Shown: positions 36,512 to 46,076, numbered from the stretch's first letter. The stretch: DNA of 64,000 bases from Streptomyces sp. DH24 (GCF_029813775.1 NZ_JARVKW010000008.1:1-64000), one strand, 5' to 3'. The notes: generated by a model from the sequence alone, not told the origin. Made by a program: numbers and translations.

Positions 36512-39500
36512 CGCCACGCGCACGCAGACGATTCCGCCGTACCGCCACCGTCGCCGCGCTGGCCCTGGCCCTGTCGCTGCTGCCCCTCACGGGCGCCGGC
36601 GCGGCGGAGGGCGCGGACGTCACCGTCTCCACGGTCGACGGCCGGCGGGTCGGCGCCGACGGGGAGGTCAGGCAGCCGGTGAGCGGCACGGTGGACGTCA
36701 CCGGCACCGCCCGCACCGGCACGCCCGGCCCGTCCGCCGATCCCGCGCCGCCGCACGCCGACGCGGGCGACAGCCCCTTCCTCACCACGGGCGGCAAGGC
36801 CCCGCTGCTCGGCAGCGCCTACGGCGGCACCCCGCCGTACACCTGGTCCTGGACGGCCGCGCGGGGTGAACTCACCGGCGCCGACTCGGCGAGCCCCGCC
36901 TTCGACGCGACCGGGCTCGCCCCGGGCACGTACCCGGTGGAGCTCACCGTCACCGACGCCGCGGGCGCGCGCACCAGCGACACCGTGACGGCCGTCGTGG
37001 GCGAGGAGACGAGCGGCGAGCTGCTCGACGAGACGAAGACGGACGCCACGCCCGGCCTGTTCCCGGCCGACCAGAGCGTGGAGTTTCCCTTCGAGGTGCC
37101 GGCCGGGGTGCGGTCCCTGGACGTCAGCCTGTCCTGGACGACGCAGGAGCAGGACTACGACCTGCGCGTCACCGACCCGTCCGGCACGGTCGTGGCCCGC
37201 TCGGAGTCCTCCGGGCACCCGGAGAAGACGTCCGTGGCCGACCCGGCGCCGGGCACCTGGACGGTCGTCGCCGTCAAGTGGGCCACGGTCACGGCCGACG
37301 TGACCGCGCGGGTCGTCGCCCGCTCCGGCGGCGCCGACCCCCGGCCGGTGGTGAAGGCGGGCGGCCCGTACGCGTTCGAGACGGGCGCCGAGCAGCGGCT
37401 CGCCGGCACGGTCACCGGCGGCACCGACCCGGTGGCGGCGGCCTGGGACCTGGACGGCGACGGCCGCTTCGACGACGGCACGGGCACCACCGTCACGCCG
37501 CTCCTGCCCGAGGGACGGCACCTGGTCACCCTCAAGGCGACCGACGCGCGCGGCCTGGAGCGGCGCGAGACCACCTCCGTGCTCGTCGGCGACGCCGACC
37601 GGCTGGACGCGGCCCCGCCGGTCACCGTCATCGGCGTGGCCGACACCGGCATCAACCCGTACCACCTGGAGTTCTCCGCCCGCACCTACCCCGACCCGGA
37701 CGTGCTGGAGCTGACCCGGAACTTCACCCGGCACCCCTCGGAGTACATCCCCGGCTACCCGGCCTCCGCGCCCGCGATCCCCGTCACCCTCGGCAAGGGC
37801 TACCTGCCCGAGGAGGACAAGGCCCTGTGGACCGGTGAGCGGGTCAGGGGCGGGCAGCTCCACTGGATCCCCGGCACGAAGATCATCGGGGCGTACTCGT
37901 CGAGCGTCGACGGCGCCCACCCGGTCCTCGACGACCACGGCCACGGCACCGGCTCCGCGTCCGTGTCGGCCGGCAACCGCTACGGCTACTGCCCGACCTG
38001 CCTGCTCGTCATGGTCGAAGGGCTGGACGAGACCGTCGCGACGGCGTACCCGTGGGTGGACATCACCTCGCACTCCTTCGGATACGTCGGCGGCGTCCCC
38101 GTCGGCCCCGTCCTCAGCGGCGAGGAGGTCACCAAGGAGGCCGCCGAGCGCGGCCAGACCGTGCTGTTCGCGGCGGGCAACGGCGTCGGCAACGCCTTCG
38201 ACGTGCCCGTCAGCACCTGGCACTCCGACCAGACGGGACCCGACTGGAACATCACCGTCGGCGCGCTGCGCCGCAACGACCAGCGGGCCGTGGTCGGCGA
38301 CGGCGTGCCGGTGCACCTGTCGTCGTGGGGCATCGGCAGCCTGCCGTCCGCCTGCCACACCGGGGTGCTGTGCCAGGACCAGTTCAGCGGCACCTCGGCG
38401 GCGACGCCGTACACCGCCGGTGTGTTCGGCACGACGCTGCAACGGGTGCGCGACGCGATCGGCGACCGGCGGGCCGGGCAGAAGGACGGCCAGGTCGTCG
38501 CCGAGGGCACCGCGCGCGACGCGAGCGTGTACCTGCGCGACGGCAGGCTGACCCGGGGCGAGCTGCGCGAGGCCGTCCTGAAGAACGCCTTCCCGCTCGG
38601 CGCGGACAACCTGCCGTCGGCGAGCTGGCCGCTTGCCGCACCGCACACCGCCGGCAACGTCCTCTTCGAGGGCTACGGCGCCGCCACCCCGGAGACCGCG
38701 CGGCGGGCCGTGGACGTGCTGCTCGGCCGGGCCCTGCTGCCCGAACGGCCCGCCGAGGACGACTTCTTCGCCGCCGACCGGGCCGTCCGCGACCACCTGT
38801 GGGGCGGCTACGACCGGGACGGCGACGGCACCGAGGACCCCGCGCCGCTGCCCAGCGGTGTGTCGGCCGGCCTGGACGACGTGGCCACGCCCGACGGCAC
38901 GCTGAGCGTGCTGCGCCGCGTCCTCGCCGCCCGGCAGGAGACCACGGGCGCCGGTCAAGGGGCGTACTCGGAGGGGGCCTTCGCCTACTACCTGCACCAG
39001 GGGCCCGACTGCTCGGGCGAGCGGACCATGGACCGCACCGACCGGGCGGGCGACGCGGACGGCTGCGCGGTCGGCGACACCCTGTCGTCCGCGGCGCCGT
39101 ACCTGCCCACGGCCGCCTACCCGTCCGCCGACACCCTGGACGCGCCGCTCGCCGCCGGCTCGAAGGCGCGGGCCGAGCTGTACGTGCGGACCCGGGCGCC
39201 CGCGGCCCTCGTCGGCCCGTCCGTCGTCCTGCTCGCCACCGACCGGGAGATAGGCCGCGGCAAGGCCACGGCCCGGCCCGTCACCGGCGCGTGGACGAAG
39301 ATCACCGTCGAGTTCGAGACCGCCCGGCCCGCCTTCACCGGGGAGCAGCTGACGGTGCAGTTGCTCTCCGACACCACCGCGCTGCTCGCGGTGGGACACG
39401 AGGGCGACCACGCCACCCGGCTCGCCCTCGACCCGGCCGCGCTGCCGCCCTCCGGCCTCGACTTCGGCGCCGGCGTCGCGGCACCGGCGGACGGCGGCGA

Positions 39501-39984
39501 GGTCCGCGAGGGGGAGACGGTCGTGGCCGGCGGCCACTTCGCGGTCCCCGACGCGGGCACCGACCCCGAGGGCGTCGGCGGCCGGCCGGAGACCCACCGG
39601 GTGCAGGTGTCCGTGGACGACGAGGACTTCGGCTCCCCGCTCTCCGCGCAGCTCGACGAGGCCACCGGCACCTGGCGGGTGGAGGCCGGGCGGCTCGGCG
39701 TGGGCGAGCACGTGCTGTACGCCCGCGCGGTGCGCGACGGCACTCCGTCGCAGGTCGCGCGGACGAGCTTCCGGGTCGTCCCGGACGCCCGCGTCGAGTG
39801 GCAGGTCGTCGCCCGCAACGCGCCGGCCGACCCGGCCGCCTGGCGCCCCGCCGAAGGGCTGGCCGACTGGTCGTTCGCGCTGACGACGTCGTCGTACGGC
39901 ACGGGCCACCGCACGATCGTCGTACGGCTGGTGGAGCGCGGCACCGAGACCGCGCGGGACACCGTACGGGCGCGGTTCCGCTGA
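36508..39984 (+). CDS. Secreted subtilisin-like serine protease (S8) with PKD-type domains
   Basis: An 1158-residue secreted protein: signal peptide (residues 1-~33), an Ig/PKD-like domain (~85-170), a PPC-like domain (~180-275), a second PKD-like domain (~285-365), the S8 protease and a long C-terminal region with carbohydrate- or protein-binding-like beta modules. The triad is intact: Asp379 (GVADTGI), His479 (HGHGTGSAS) and Ser630 (FSGTSAATPYTAG). It is coupled to the M14 gene through an ATGA overlap at 36508-36511. The N-terminal PKD domains ahead of the protease are an unusual order. Confidence 0.88.
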   Translation: MTPRARRRFRRTATVAALALALSLLPLTGAGAAEGADVTVSTVDGRRVGADGEVRQPVSGTVDVTGTARTGTPGPSADPAPPHADAGDSPFLTTGGKAPLLGSAYGGTPPYTWSWTAARGELTGADSASPAFDATGLAPGTYPVELTVTDAAGARTSDTVTAVVGEETSGELLDETKTDATPGLFPADQSVEFPFEVPAGVRSLDVSLSWTTQEQDYDLRVTDPSGTVVARSESSGHPEKTSVADPAPGTWTVVAVKWATVTADVTARVVARSGGADPRPVVKAGGPYAFETGAEQRLAGTVTGGTDPVAAAWDLDGDGRFDDGTGTTVTPLLPEGRHLVTLKATDARGLERRETTSVLVGDADRLDAAPPVTVIGVADTGINPYHLEFSARTYPDPDVLELTRNFTRHPSEYIPGYPASAPAIPVTLGKGYLPEEDKALWTGERVRGGQLHWIPGTKIIGAYSSSVDGAHPVLDDHGHGTGSASVSAGNRYGYCPTCLLVMVEGLDETVATAYPWVDITSHSFGYVGGVPVGPVLSGEEVTKEAAERGQTVLFAAGNGVGNAFDVPVSTWHSDQTGPDWNITVGALRRNDQRAVVGDGVPVHLSSWGIGSLPSACHTGVLCQDQFSGTSAATPYTAGVFGTTLQRVRDAIGDRRAGQKDGQVVAEGTARDASVYLRDGRLTRGELREAVLKNAFPLGADNLPSASWPLAAPHTAGNVLFEGYGAATPETARRAVDVLLGRALLPERPAEDDFFAADRAVRDHLWGGYDRDGDGTEDPAPLPSGVSAGLDDVATPDGTLSVLRRVLAARQETTGAGQGAYSEGAFAYYLHQGPDCSGERTMDRTDRAGDADGCAVGDTLSSAAPYLPTAAYPSADTLDAPLAAGSKARAELYVRTRAPAALVGPSVVLLATDREIGRGKATARPVTGAWTKITVEFETARPAFTGEQLTVQLLSDTTALLAVGHEGDHATRLALDPAALPPSGLDFGAGVAAPADGGEVREGETVVAGGHFAVPDAGTDPEGVGGRPETHRVQVSVDDEDFGSPLSAQLDEATGTWRVEAGRLGVGEHVLYARAVRDGTPSQVARTSFRVVPDARVEWQVVARNAPADPAAWRPAEGLADWSFALTTSSYGTGHRTIVVRLVERGTETARDTVRARFR

Positions 39985-40055
39985 CGCGGGGCCTTCCGTG
40001 AGAGCGGCCACGGCGGTTCCGCGGTGACACGGGCGGGCCGGAACCCCTGCGGGGG

Positions 40056-40083
40056 CTCCGGCCCGCTCGCGTGGCGGCCGGAG
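40056..40083. terminator. Terminator after the protease pair
   Basis: CTCCGGCC (40056-40063) pairs with GGCCGGAG (40076-40083), an 8-bp stem with a 12-base loop, about 70 bases beyond the protease stop. The rest of the 246-base gap up to the reductase gene shows nothing else I can name. Confidence 0.45.
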
Positions 40084-40230
40084 GATCTGCCCCCGGTCGG
40101 TGGCGTCGGCGCCCCGAGAACACACCGCCCGGCAGTCCGCGGAACTGGCCCCTCCCGCGCCGATGATTTCCGTGCGACCCCCCGGTCTTCTCTGCCGTAA
40201 GCGCTCGACCAGTGAACAGGAGCAAGCGTC

Positions 40231-40827
40231 ATGCGTATCGTCATCAGCGAGTTCATCAGCCTCGACGGTGTTGTGCAGGCCCCCGGCGGGCCGCAGGAGG
40301 ACACCGACGGGGGGTTCGCGCACGGTGGGTGGACGCACGCGTACTTCGACCCGGAGGTCGTCGGCGGTGCGTTCGACGTGGCGCTGGACGAGGCGGACGC
40401 CCTGCTGTTCGGGCGTCGCACCTGGTCGGTGATGGCGCAGGCGTGGCCGGACCGTGCCGGGGACCCGTTCGCGGACCGGATGAACTCCATCCGCAAGTAC
40501 GTCGTCTCCGGGACGCTCGGCGAGTCCGACCTGACCTGGGACAACACGGCGCTGATTCCCGGCGCCGAGGCGGTCGCCCACATCGGCAAACTGCGCGAGC
40601 AGGAGGGCGGCAGCCTGCTGGTCATGGGCAGCCCGTCGCTCGCCCGTCTGCTGATCGCCCAGGGCCTGGTCGACGAACTGCGGCTCATCGTGATGCCCGT
40701 GGTGCTCGGCGGCGGCAAGACGATCTTCCCCGACGACGGCGGCAAGCACGCCTTCGAGCTCGTGTCCGCGACGACGGGACCGGCCGGCGCGCAGGTGTGC
40801 GTGTACCGGGCGGCGAGCGCCGAGTAG
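40231..40827 (+). CDS. Dihydrofolate reductase/RibD C-terminal family protein
   Basis: A 198-residue protein of the RibD C-terminal (dihydrofolate-reductase fold) family: it begins RIVISEFISLDGVVQAPG, has the NADPH-side segments LLFGRRTWSVM and GSLLVMGSPSLARLLIAQGL, and ends with VVLGGGKTIFPD. Many stand-alone members are uncharacterised NADPH reductases, so the substrate is unknown. A CAGGAGC ribosome site precedes the ATG. It is followed on the same strand by an unrelated-looking isomerase. Confidence 0.85.
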   Translation: MRIVISEFISLDGVVQAPGGPQEDTDGGFAHGGWTHAYFDPEVVGGAFDVALDEADALLFGRRTWSVMAQAWPDRAGDPFADRMNSIRKYVVSGTLGESDLTWDNTALIPGAEAVAHIGKLREQEGGSLLVMGSPSLARLLIAQGLVDELRLIVMPVVLGGGKTIFPDDGGKHAFELVSATTGPAGAQVCVYRAASAE

Positions 40828-40941
40828 ACCGGGGGCGGATCGGGTCGTGGACGGGCGGGTGCCCTGCGCGCGACGCCCGGGGAGTGAAGCCGGAGAGTGA
40901 AGAAGGACTGCCCGGGGCGGTGCCGGGTAGGGTCCGTGGAC

Positions 40942-41742
40942 ATGAAGCTGGCGTTCTCCACCCTCGGCGTCCCCGGCCTGCCCCACCCCGACGTGCTGCG
41001 GCTGGCGACCGAACACGGCTACCACGGCGTGGAACTGCGCGCCCACCCCGAGGAACCGGTCCACCCGGGCCTCGGCGCGGCCGAACGTGCCGCTGTCGCC
41101 GCCGACTTCGAGGCGGCCGGCGTGGAACTCCTGGGCCTCGCGGGCTACCCGAAGGTGGCCGCGCCGGGCGACGACGAGCCCGTGCTCACGGAACTGCGCG
41201 CGCTGCTCGACCTGGCCGGCGACCTGGGCGCCCCGTACGTCAGGGTCTTCCCCGGCGGCACCCCCGGCCAGAGCTCCGAGGAGGCGGACGCGACGGCGGC
41301 CCGGCGCCTCGGCACGGCCGCCGAGCACGCCGCCGACGTGGGCGTGCGCATCCTGCTGGAGACCCACGACTCGCACCGCACGGGCGCCGACGCGATGCGC
41401 GTCCTCGGCCTGGTCGGCCACCGGCAGGTCGGCGCCCTGTGGGACGTGATGCACACGTGGCTGGGCGGTGAGCAGCCGACCGACACGTACGCGGCGCTCG
41501 CCCCGCACCTCGGCTACGTCCAGGTCAAGGACATCGCCTCGCCCGACGACACGACGCCGCTGCCGCTGGGCGAGGGCGTCCTGCCGCTGGCCGAGTGCGT
41601 GGAGGTGCTCTCGCGGCACGGCTGGGACGGCTGGCTGTGCTGGGAGTACGAGAAGCGGTGGTACGAGGCGGCGGCCCCGCTTCCGGACCTGCTGGCGGCG
41701 GGCCGGGACCACCTGTCCCGGCTGCTCAACGAGTCGGCGTGA
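40942..41742 (+). CDS. Sugar phosphate isomerase/epimerase (AP endonuclease 2 fold)
   Basis: A 266-residue TIM-barrel protein of the xylose-isomerase-like family. Metal-site features include [14 protein letters not shown] early, [13 protein letters not shown] in the middle (metal Glu), [11 protein letters not shown] (Asp/His) and [11 protein letters not shown] late. Members isomerise or epimerise sugars or inosose; no neighbour fixes the substrate. I chose the ATG at 40942, since the frame upstream to 40897 has no family sequence. Confidence 0.8.
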   Translation: MKLAFSTLGVPGLPHPDVLRLATEHGYHGVELRAHPEEPVHPGLGAAERAAVAADFEAAGVELLGLAGYPKVAAPGDDEPVLTELRALLDLAGDLGAPYVRVFPGGTPGQSSEEADATAARRLGTAAEHAADVGVRILLETHDSHRTGADAMRVLGLVGHRQVGALWDVMHTWLGGEQPTDTYAALAPHLGYVQVKDIASPDDTTPLPLGEGVLPLAECVEVLSRHGWDGWLCWEYEKRWYEAAAPLPDLLAAGRDHLSRLLNESA

Positions 41743-41799
41743 CAGGCGCGGTCGCGCACTGGCTCCCGGCCGGGCTCACGCACTGGCTCCCTCCCCGGC

Positions 41800-42972
41800 T
41801 CACGTACCGGGCGAGTTGACCACCGGGGCCGCCGGGGCCGCCTGAGCCAACGGGTCTGCCGGTTCTACCGGGCCCGCCGGGACCACCGGGCCCGCCTGAG
41901 CCGATGGGACCGCCGGGGCCGCCGGGGCCGCCTGAGCCAACGAGTCCGCGCGAGCCAACTGGCCCACCGGGCCTGCCGGGTCCACCGGGCCTGCCGAGAC
42001 CACCGGGCCCGCCGGGACCACCACGCCCGCCGGGACCACCACGCCCGCCTGAGCCACCGGCACCGGTGCCGACGCCGGTGCCGGAGCCGGTGCCCCACCG
42101 CCACCGTCCGCCGCCGGACGCCCCCGTGTCAGGGACGTCAGCGCCACCCCGCCCACCAGCAGGACCGCCGCGCACCAGCGCAGCGGGCTCACCGGCTCGC
42201 CCAGGAACACGGCCGCCGACGTCATGCCGAACACCGGCACCAGCAGCGAGAACGGGGCCACGGTGGACGCCGGGTGACGGTGCAGCAGCCAGCCCCAGGC
42301 GCCGAAGCCGAACACCGTGCTGACCCAGGCGACGAACAGGATCGCGCCCGTGCCCTGCCAGTCCAGGCCGCGCAGCGCAGCCAGGTCCCGGTCCGGGCCC
42401 TCCAGCAGGAGGGACAGGGCGAACAGCGGGAGGACGGGGATCGTACTCACCCACACCATGAAGTTCAGCGCGTCCGGCGGGGACGCCCGGCGCGTCAGGA
42501 CGTTGGAGATGCCCCAGGCCAGGGCGCCCGCGACCACCAGCACGAACCCGGCGAGCGGGCCGCCGGTGCCCTCGTCGACCGCCGCCACGACCACACCGCC
42601 GACGGCCACCGTCATCCCGGTGAGCTGCACGCGGTTCAGGCGCTCCCCGAGGACGGCCACCGCGATCACCGCCGTGAACACCGCCTGGATCTGCAGGACC
42701 AGTGAGGACAGTCCCGCCGGCATGCCCTGGTCCATGCCGACGAAGACCAGGCCGAACTTGGCCACGCCCAGGATCAGGCCCACCCCGGCGATCCACTTCC
42801 ACGCGACCTTCGGGCGGCCCACGAGGAACACGGCGGGCAGGGCCGCCGCCAGGAAGCGCAGCGCCGAGAACAGCAGCGGCGGGAAGTGGTCGAGGCCGAT
42901 CTCGATGACCGTGAAGTTCACGCCCCAGACGGCGGCCACGAGCACGGCGAGGAAGAGGTGGGAAGGTCGCAT
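41800..42972 (-). CDS. EamA/DMT-family transporter with a repeat-rich C-terminal tail
   Basis: A 390-residue inner-membrane exporter. Residues 1-~286 hold ten hydrophobic helices in two EamA repeats ([16 protein letters not shown]...; [14 protein letters not shown]...), the usual full length for the family. The last ~104 residues are a low-complexity tail of [16 protein letters not shown] and QAAPAAP units not seen in ordinary EamA proteins. It is divergent from a LysR gene with a shared inverted repeat between, so that LysR is the likely regulator. Substrates of such exporters are usually amino acids or metabolites. Confidence 0.85.
   Translation of the reverse strand: MRPSHLFLAVLVAAVWGVNFTVIEIGLDHFPPLLFSALRFLAAALPAVFLVGRPKVAWKWIAGVGLILGVAKFGLVFVGMDQGMPAGLSSLVLQIQAVFTAVIAVAVLGERLNRVQLTGMTVAVGGVVVAAVDEGTGGPLAGFVLVVAGALAWGISNVLTRRASPPDALNFMVWVSTIPVLPLFALSLLLEGPDRDLAALRGLDWQGTGAILFVAWVSTVFGFGAWGWLLHRHPASTVAPFSLLVPVFGMTSAAVFLGEPVSPLRWCAAVLLVGGVALTSLTRGRPAADGGGGAPAPAPASAPVPVAQAGVVVPAGVVVPAGPVVSAGPVDPAGPVGQLARADSLAQAAPAAPAVPSAQAGPVVPAGPVEPADPLAQAAPAAPVVNSPGT
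41803..42114. repeat. Low-complexity repeat encoding the EamA tail
   Basis: Irregular repeats of CCGCCGGGACCAC and GCCGCCTGAGCC type units encode the Val/Pro/Ala/Gly tail on the minus strand. Read on the plus strand in one frame, the same DNA gives a collagen-like Gly-Pro-Pro run (41904-42050), which I take as a by-product. Confidence 0.75.
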
Positions 42973-43007
42973 GCGTCGAGGATCACGCGCCCGGACCGTT
43001 CAGCACC

Positions 43008-43043
43008 AGCGATGATTCCTGCATGGTTGGATGGAGCATCGCT
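43008..43043. promoter_or_regulatory. LysR-type inverted repeat between eamA-like and lysR-like genes
   Basis: AGCGATG (43008-43014) is repeated inverted as CATCGCT (43037-43043), 22 bases apart, in the 102-base divergent gap. Position and spacing suit a LysR regulator binding site that controls both genes. Confidence 0.55.
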
Positions 43044-43074
43044 AATCGATCGGCCGTTGTCCCCGGAGGTTCCC

Positions 43075-43992
43075 GTGCTCGATCTCCAGCGGCTGCGCGC
43101 CCTGCACGCCGTCTCCCTGCACGGCACCGTGGGCGCCGCTGCCGCCGCGCTCGGGTACACGCCCTCCGCCGTGTCCCAGCAGATCGCCAAGCTGGAGCGG
43201 GAGACGAGGACGGTGCTGCTGGAGCGGGAGGGGCGCGGCGTCCGCCTCACCGACGAGGCGCGCCAACTCGCGGCGACGGCACAGGAGTTGCTGGCGCTGG
43301 TGGAGCGTGCCGAGACCGAGCTGGAGCTGCGGCGCGGGGTGCCGTCGGGGCGGCTGACCGTCGCGGCGTTCGCGTCGGCGGCGCGCGGGCTCATGCCCCC
43401 GGTGCTGGCCGACCTGGCGCGGCGGCACCCGGCGCTCGACACCCGGCTGACCGAGATCGACCCCCATCTGTCCGTGGACCTGGTCGCCAAGGGCGCCGTC
43501 GATCTGGTGGTGGCCCACGACTGGGACATCGCGCCGCTGCCCGCGCCGGCGGGCGTGGAGCAGGCCGTCATCGGTGAGGACCTGTGCGATCTGCTGGTGC
43601 CGGCCGGGCACCGGTTCGCCGGGCGGGAGGGTGTGCGGCGTGCGGAGCTGGGCGGGGAGCGGTGGATCTGCCAGCCGCCGGGGCGGGTCTGCCACGACTG
43701 GCTGACGCGGACCCTGCGGGCGGCCGGGCACGAGCCGGACATCGTCCACCAGGCCGACGAGAACCCGACCCTGGTCGCCCTGGTCGCCGCCGGCCTCGGC
43801 ATCGCGGTCATCCCCCGGCTGGGGCGCGGCCCGCTGCCCGACGGCGTGGTGGAGGTGACTTTGGACCCCATGCCCGTACGGCGGTTGTACGCGCTGTGGC
43901 GGACGGGGGCGGCGCGGCGTCCGGCGATCGCGGAGACCGTGCGGACGCTGCGGGAGCACTGGCCGCGCCAGTCGGCCCACGCGTCCCGCTGA
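43075..43992 (+). CDS. LysR-family transcriptional regulator
   Basis: A 305-residue regulator: the N-terminal winged HTH reads LDLQRLRALHAVSLHGTVGAAAAAL then YTPSAVSQQIAKLERE, and the C-terminal PBP-like effector domain ends with LVALVAAGLGIAVIPRLG. I chose the GTG at 43075, with GGAGG five bases upstream; the open frame to 42886 runs into the divergent transporter gene. It most likely controls that transporter. Confidence 0.9.
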   Translation: MLDLQRLRALHAVSLHGTVGAAAAALGYTPSAVSQQIAKLERETRTVLLEREGRGVRLTDEARQLAATAQELLALVERAETELELRRGVPSGRLTVAAFASAARGLMPPVLADLARRHPALDTRLTEIDPHLSVDLVAKGAVDLVVAHDWDIAPLPAPAGVEQAVIGEDLCDLLVPAGHRFAGREGVRRAELGGERWICQPPGRVCHDWLTRTLRAAGHEPDIVHQADENPTLVALVAAGLGIAVIPRLGRGPLPDGVVEVTLDPMPVRRLYALWRTGAARRPAIAETVRTLREHWPRQSAHASR

Positions 43993-44071
43993 GGGGCGGT
44001 ACGCCGCCGTCGGCGCGGCTCTCCTGCTCCGCACGGGTGCCGTCGGCTCCCGCGTGCTCCTGTCCGTTCCC

Positions 44072-44118
44072 TTGACTGGCAGAAACTTCCCGGATATTGG
44101 TGACTCCTCGGAAGTTTC
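44072..44118 (+). promoter_or_regulatory. Promoter with 9-bp inverted repeat operator before GH3 gene
   Basis: GAAACTTCC (44082-44090) and GGAAGTTTC (44110-44118) form a perfect 9-bp inverted repeat 19 bases apart. TTGACT at 44072-44077 can serve as a -35 and the ATATT run at 44094-44098 as part of a -10, placing the first arm in the spacer and the second near the start point. This looks like a repressor operator; GAAACTTTC-like sites occur in Streptomyces polysaccharide genes, but I cannot name the regulator. Confidence 0.55.
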
Positions 44119-44158
44119 CTTCAGGATCCTCGGCGGATCACCTCCGGAAGGAGCGCAC

Positions 44159-45991
44159 GTGCACCACAGCAGCACGAACAGCACAGGGAACACCGCACGA
44201 CCCTCCAGACGTACCGTCCTCGCCGCCACCGCGGGCGTCACCGCCGCCCTCGCGGTCGGTGGCACCGCGCAGGCCGCACCGCTCGACGACAGCAAACTCC
44301 GCGGCCTCATCTCCCGCATGACGCTGGAGGAGAAGGTCGGCCAGCTCTTCGTGATGCGGGTCTACGGCCACTCCGCCACCGCACCGGACCAGGCCGACGT
44401 CGACGCCAACCTCAAGGAGATCGGCGTCCGCAGCCCGGCGGAGCTGATCGCCAAGTACCGGGTCGGCGGCATCATCTACTTCACGTGGGCGCACAACACC
44501 CGTGACCCGCACCAGATCGCCGATCTGTCGAACGGCATCCAGAAGGCCTCGCTGGAGCTGCCGCGCGGGCTGCCCGTGCTGATCTCCACCGACCAGGAAC
44601 ACGGCATCGTCGCCCGGGTCGGCAAGCCCGCGACGCTGTTCCCGGGCGCCATGGCCATCGGCGCGGGCGGCTCGCGCTCCGACGCCCGCACGTTCGGCCG
44701 CATCGCGGGCCGCGAGCTGCACGCCATGGGCATCCGGCAGGACTACGCCCCCGTCGCCGACGTGAACGTCAACCCGGCCAACCCCGTCATCGGCGTACGG
44801 TCCTTCGGCTCCGACCCCGAGGCCGTGGCGGAGCTGGTCGCCGCCGAGGTCACCGGGTTCCAGGCGTCCGGGGTCTCGGCCACCGCCAAGCACTTCCCCG
44901 GCCACGGCGACACCGAGACCGACAGCCACTACGGCTTCCCGGTCATCACGCACACCCGCGGCCAGTGGGACGCGCTGGACGCGCCGCCGTTCCGCGCGGC
45001 GATCGCGGCCGGCATCGACTCGATCATGACCGCCCACATCATGGTCCCGGCGCTCGACGACTCCGGCGACCCGGCCACCCTGTCCCGGCCGATCCTCACC
45101 GGCATCCTGCGCGAGGAGCTCGGCTACGACGGTGTCGTGGTCACCGACTCCCTCGGCATGCAGGGCGTGCGCACCAAGTACGGCGACGACCGGGTGCCGG
45201 TGCTGGCGCTGAAGGCGGGCGTGGACCAGCTGCTCAACCCGCCGAACCTGGATATCGCGTGGAACGCGGTGCTGACGGCCGTGCGCACCGGCGAGCTCAC
45301 CGAGGAACGGCTCGACGAATCGATCCTCCGTGTGCTGCGGATGAAGGCGAAGCTCGGCCTGTTCGAGGACGCGTACGTCAGCCACGGCGGCGTGGACCGC
45401 GCGGTCGGCGTGCGCCAGCACCTGATCGCGGCCGACCGGATCGCCGAGCGGACGACGACGCTGCTGGTGAACGAGGGCGGGCTGCTGCCGCTGGCGCCGA
45501 GCGAGCACGGCAAACTCCTGGTCGTCGGCGCCGACCCGGCCTCCCCGTCGGGCACCACCGGACCGCCGACCGGCGTGCTGGCCGCCGCGCTCACCGGGCT
45601 GGGCTTCACCGCCACCGCGCTGTCCACCGGCACCGCCCCGTCCTCGGCGACCATCGCCCGGGCGGTCGCGGCGGCGCAGGACGCCGACGCCGTGGTGGTC
45701 GCGACGTACAACGTGACGGCGAGCAGCTCCCAGAAGTCGCTGGTGCGGGAGCTCCGGGCGACCGGGAAGCCGGTCGTGGCGGTCGCCGTCCGCAACCCGT
45801 ACGACGTGGCCCATCTGCCGGACGTGCCGGCCTTCCTGGCGTCCTACTCGTGGACCGACGTGGAGGTGCGCGCGGCGGCCCGGGTGATCGCGGGCCGGGT
45901 CGCGCCGCGCGGCAAGCTGCCCGTGCCGGTGCAGCGGGCGGACGACCCGGCGCAGGTGCTGTACCCCGTGGGCCACGGGCTGACGTACTAG
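44159..45991 (+). CDS. Secreted GH3 beta-N-acetylglucosaminidase-type hydrolase
   Basis: A 610-residue glycoside hydrolase. The N-terminus has a Tat-type signal (PSRRTVLAATAG, AQAAPL cut region). The GH3 barrel shows VLISTDQEHG, the NagZ-type loop KHFPGHGDTETDSH and the nucleophile Asp330 in V-V-V-T-D-S-L-G; a C-terminal GH3 domain is also present. The KHFPGHG motif favours N-acetylglucosamine substrates such as chitobiose or muropeptides. I chose the GTG at 44159, which has GGAAGGAG five bases upstream, over the longer frame from 44054. It is a single gene ended by the hairpin at 46015-46054. Confidence 0.9.
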   Translation: MHHSSTNSTGNTARPSRRTVLAATAGVTAALAVGGTAQAAPLDDSKLRGLISRMTLEEKVGQLFVMRVYGHSATAPDQADVDANLKEIGVRSPAELIAKYRVGGIIYFTWAHNTRDPHQIADLSNGIQKASLELPRGLPVLISTDQEHGIVARVGKPATLFPGAMAIGAGGSRSDARTFGRIAGRELHAMGIRQDYAPVADVNVNPANPVIGVRSFGSDPEAVAELVAAEVTGFQASGVSATAKHFPGHGDTETDSHYGFPVITHTRGQWDALDAPPFRAAIAAGIDSIMTAHIMVPALDDSGDPATLSRPILTGILREELGYDGVVVTDSLGMQGVRTKYGDDRVPVLALKAGVDQLLNPPNLDIAWNAVLTAVRTGELTEERLDESILRVLRMKAKLGLFEDAYVSHGGVDRAVGVRQHLIAADRIAERTTTLLVNEGGLLPLAPSEHGKLLVVGADPASPSGTTGPPTGVLAAALTGLGFTATALSTGTAPSSATIARAVAAAQDADAVVVATYNVTASSSQKSLVRELRATGKPVVAVAVRNPYDVAHLPDVPAFLASYSWTDVEVRAAARVIAGRVAPRGKLPVPVQRADDPAQVLYPVGHGLTY

Positions 45992-46014
45992 CTCCTGGCG
46001 TACCGGACGGCGAA

Positions 46015-46054
46015 GGCCGTGGACACGCGGGCGAACTGCCCGGTGTCCACGGCC
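46015..46054 (+). terminator. Terminator after the GH3 gene
   Basis: A perfect 12-bp stem (46015-46026 against 46043-46054), 16-base loop, followed on the plus strand by CTTTGC; it starts 24 bases after the GH3 stop. Confidence 0.8.
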
Positions 46055-46076
46055 CTTTGCGTCAGGCGCCGGTGCG

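Noticed and set aside
36349..41712. A 1787-codon open frame on the minus strand across the protease, reductase and isomerase genes
   Set aside because: It is antisense to five kilobases of well-supported plus-strand genes, is rich in Arg, Gly, Val and His as expected from GC-biased third positions, and shows no domain.
41904..42323. Collagen-like Gly-Pro-Pro reading frame on the plus strand
   Set aside because: It lies opposite the repeat tail of the EamA gene and has no ribosome site; the repeat arises from the DNA composition.
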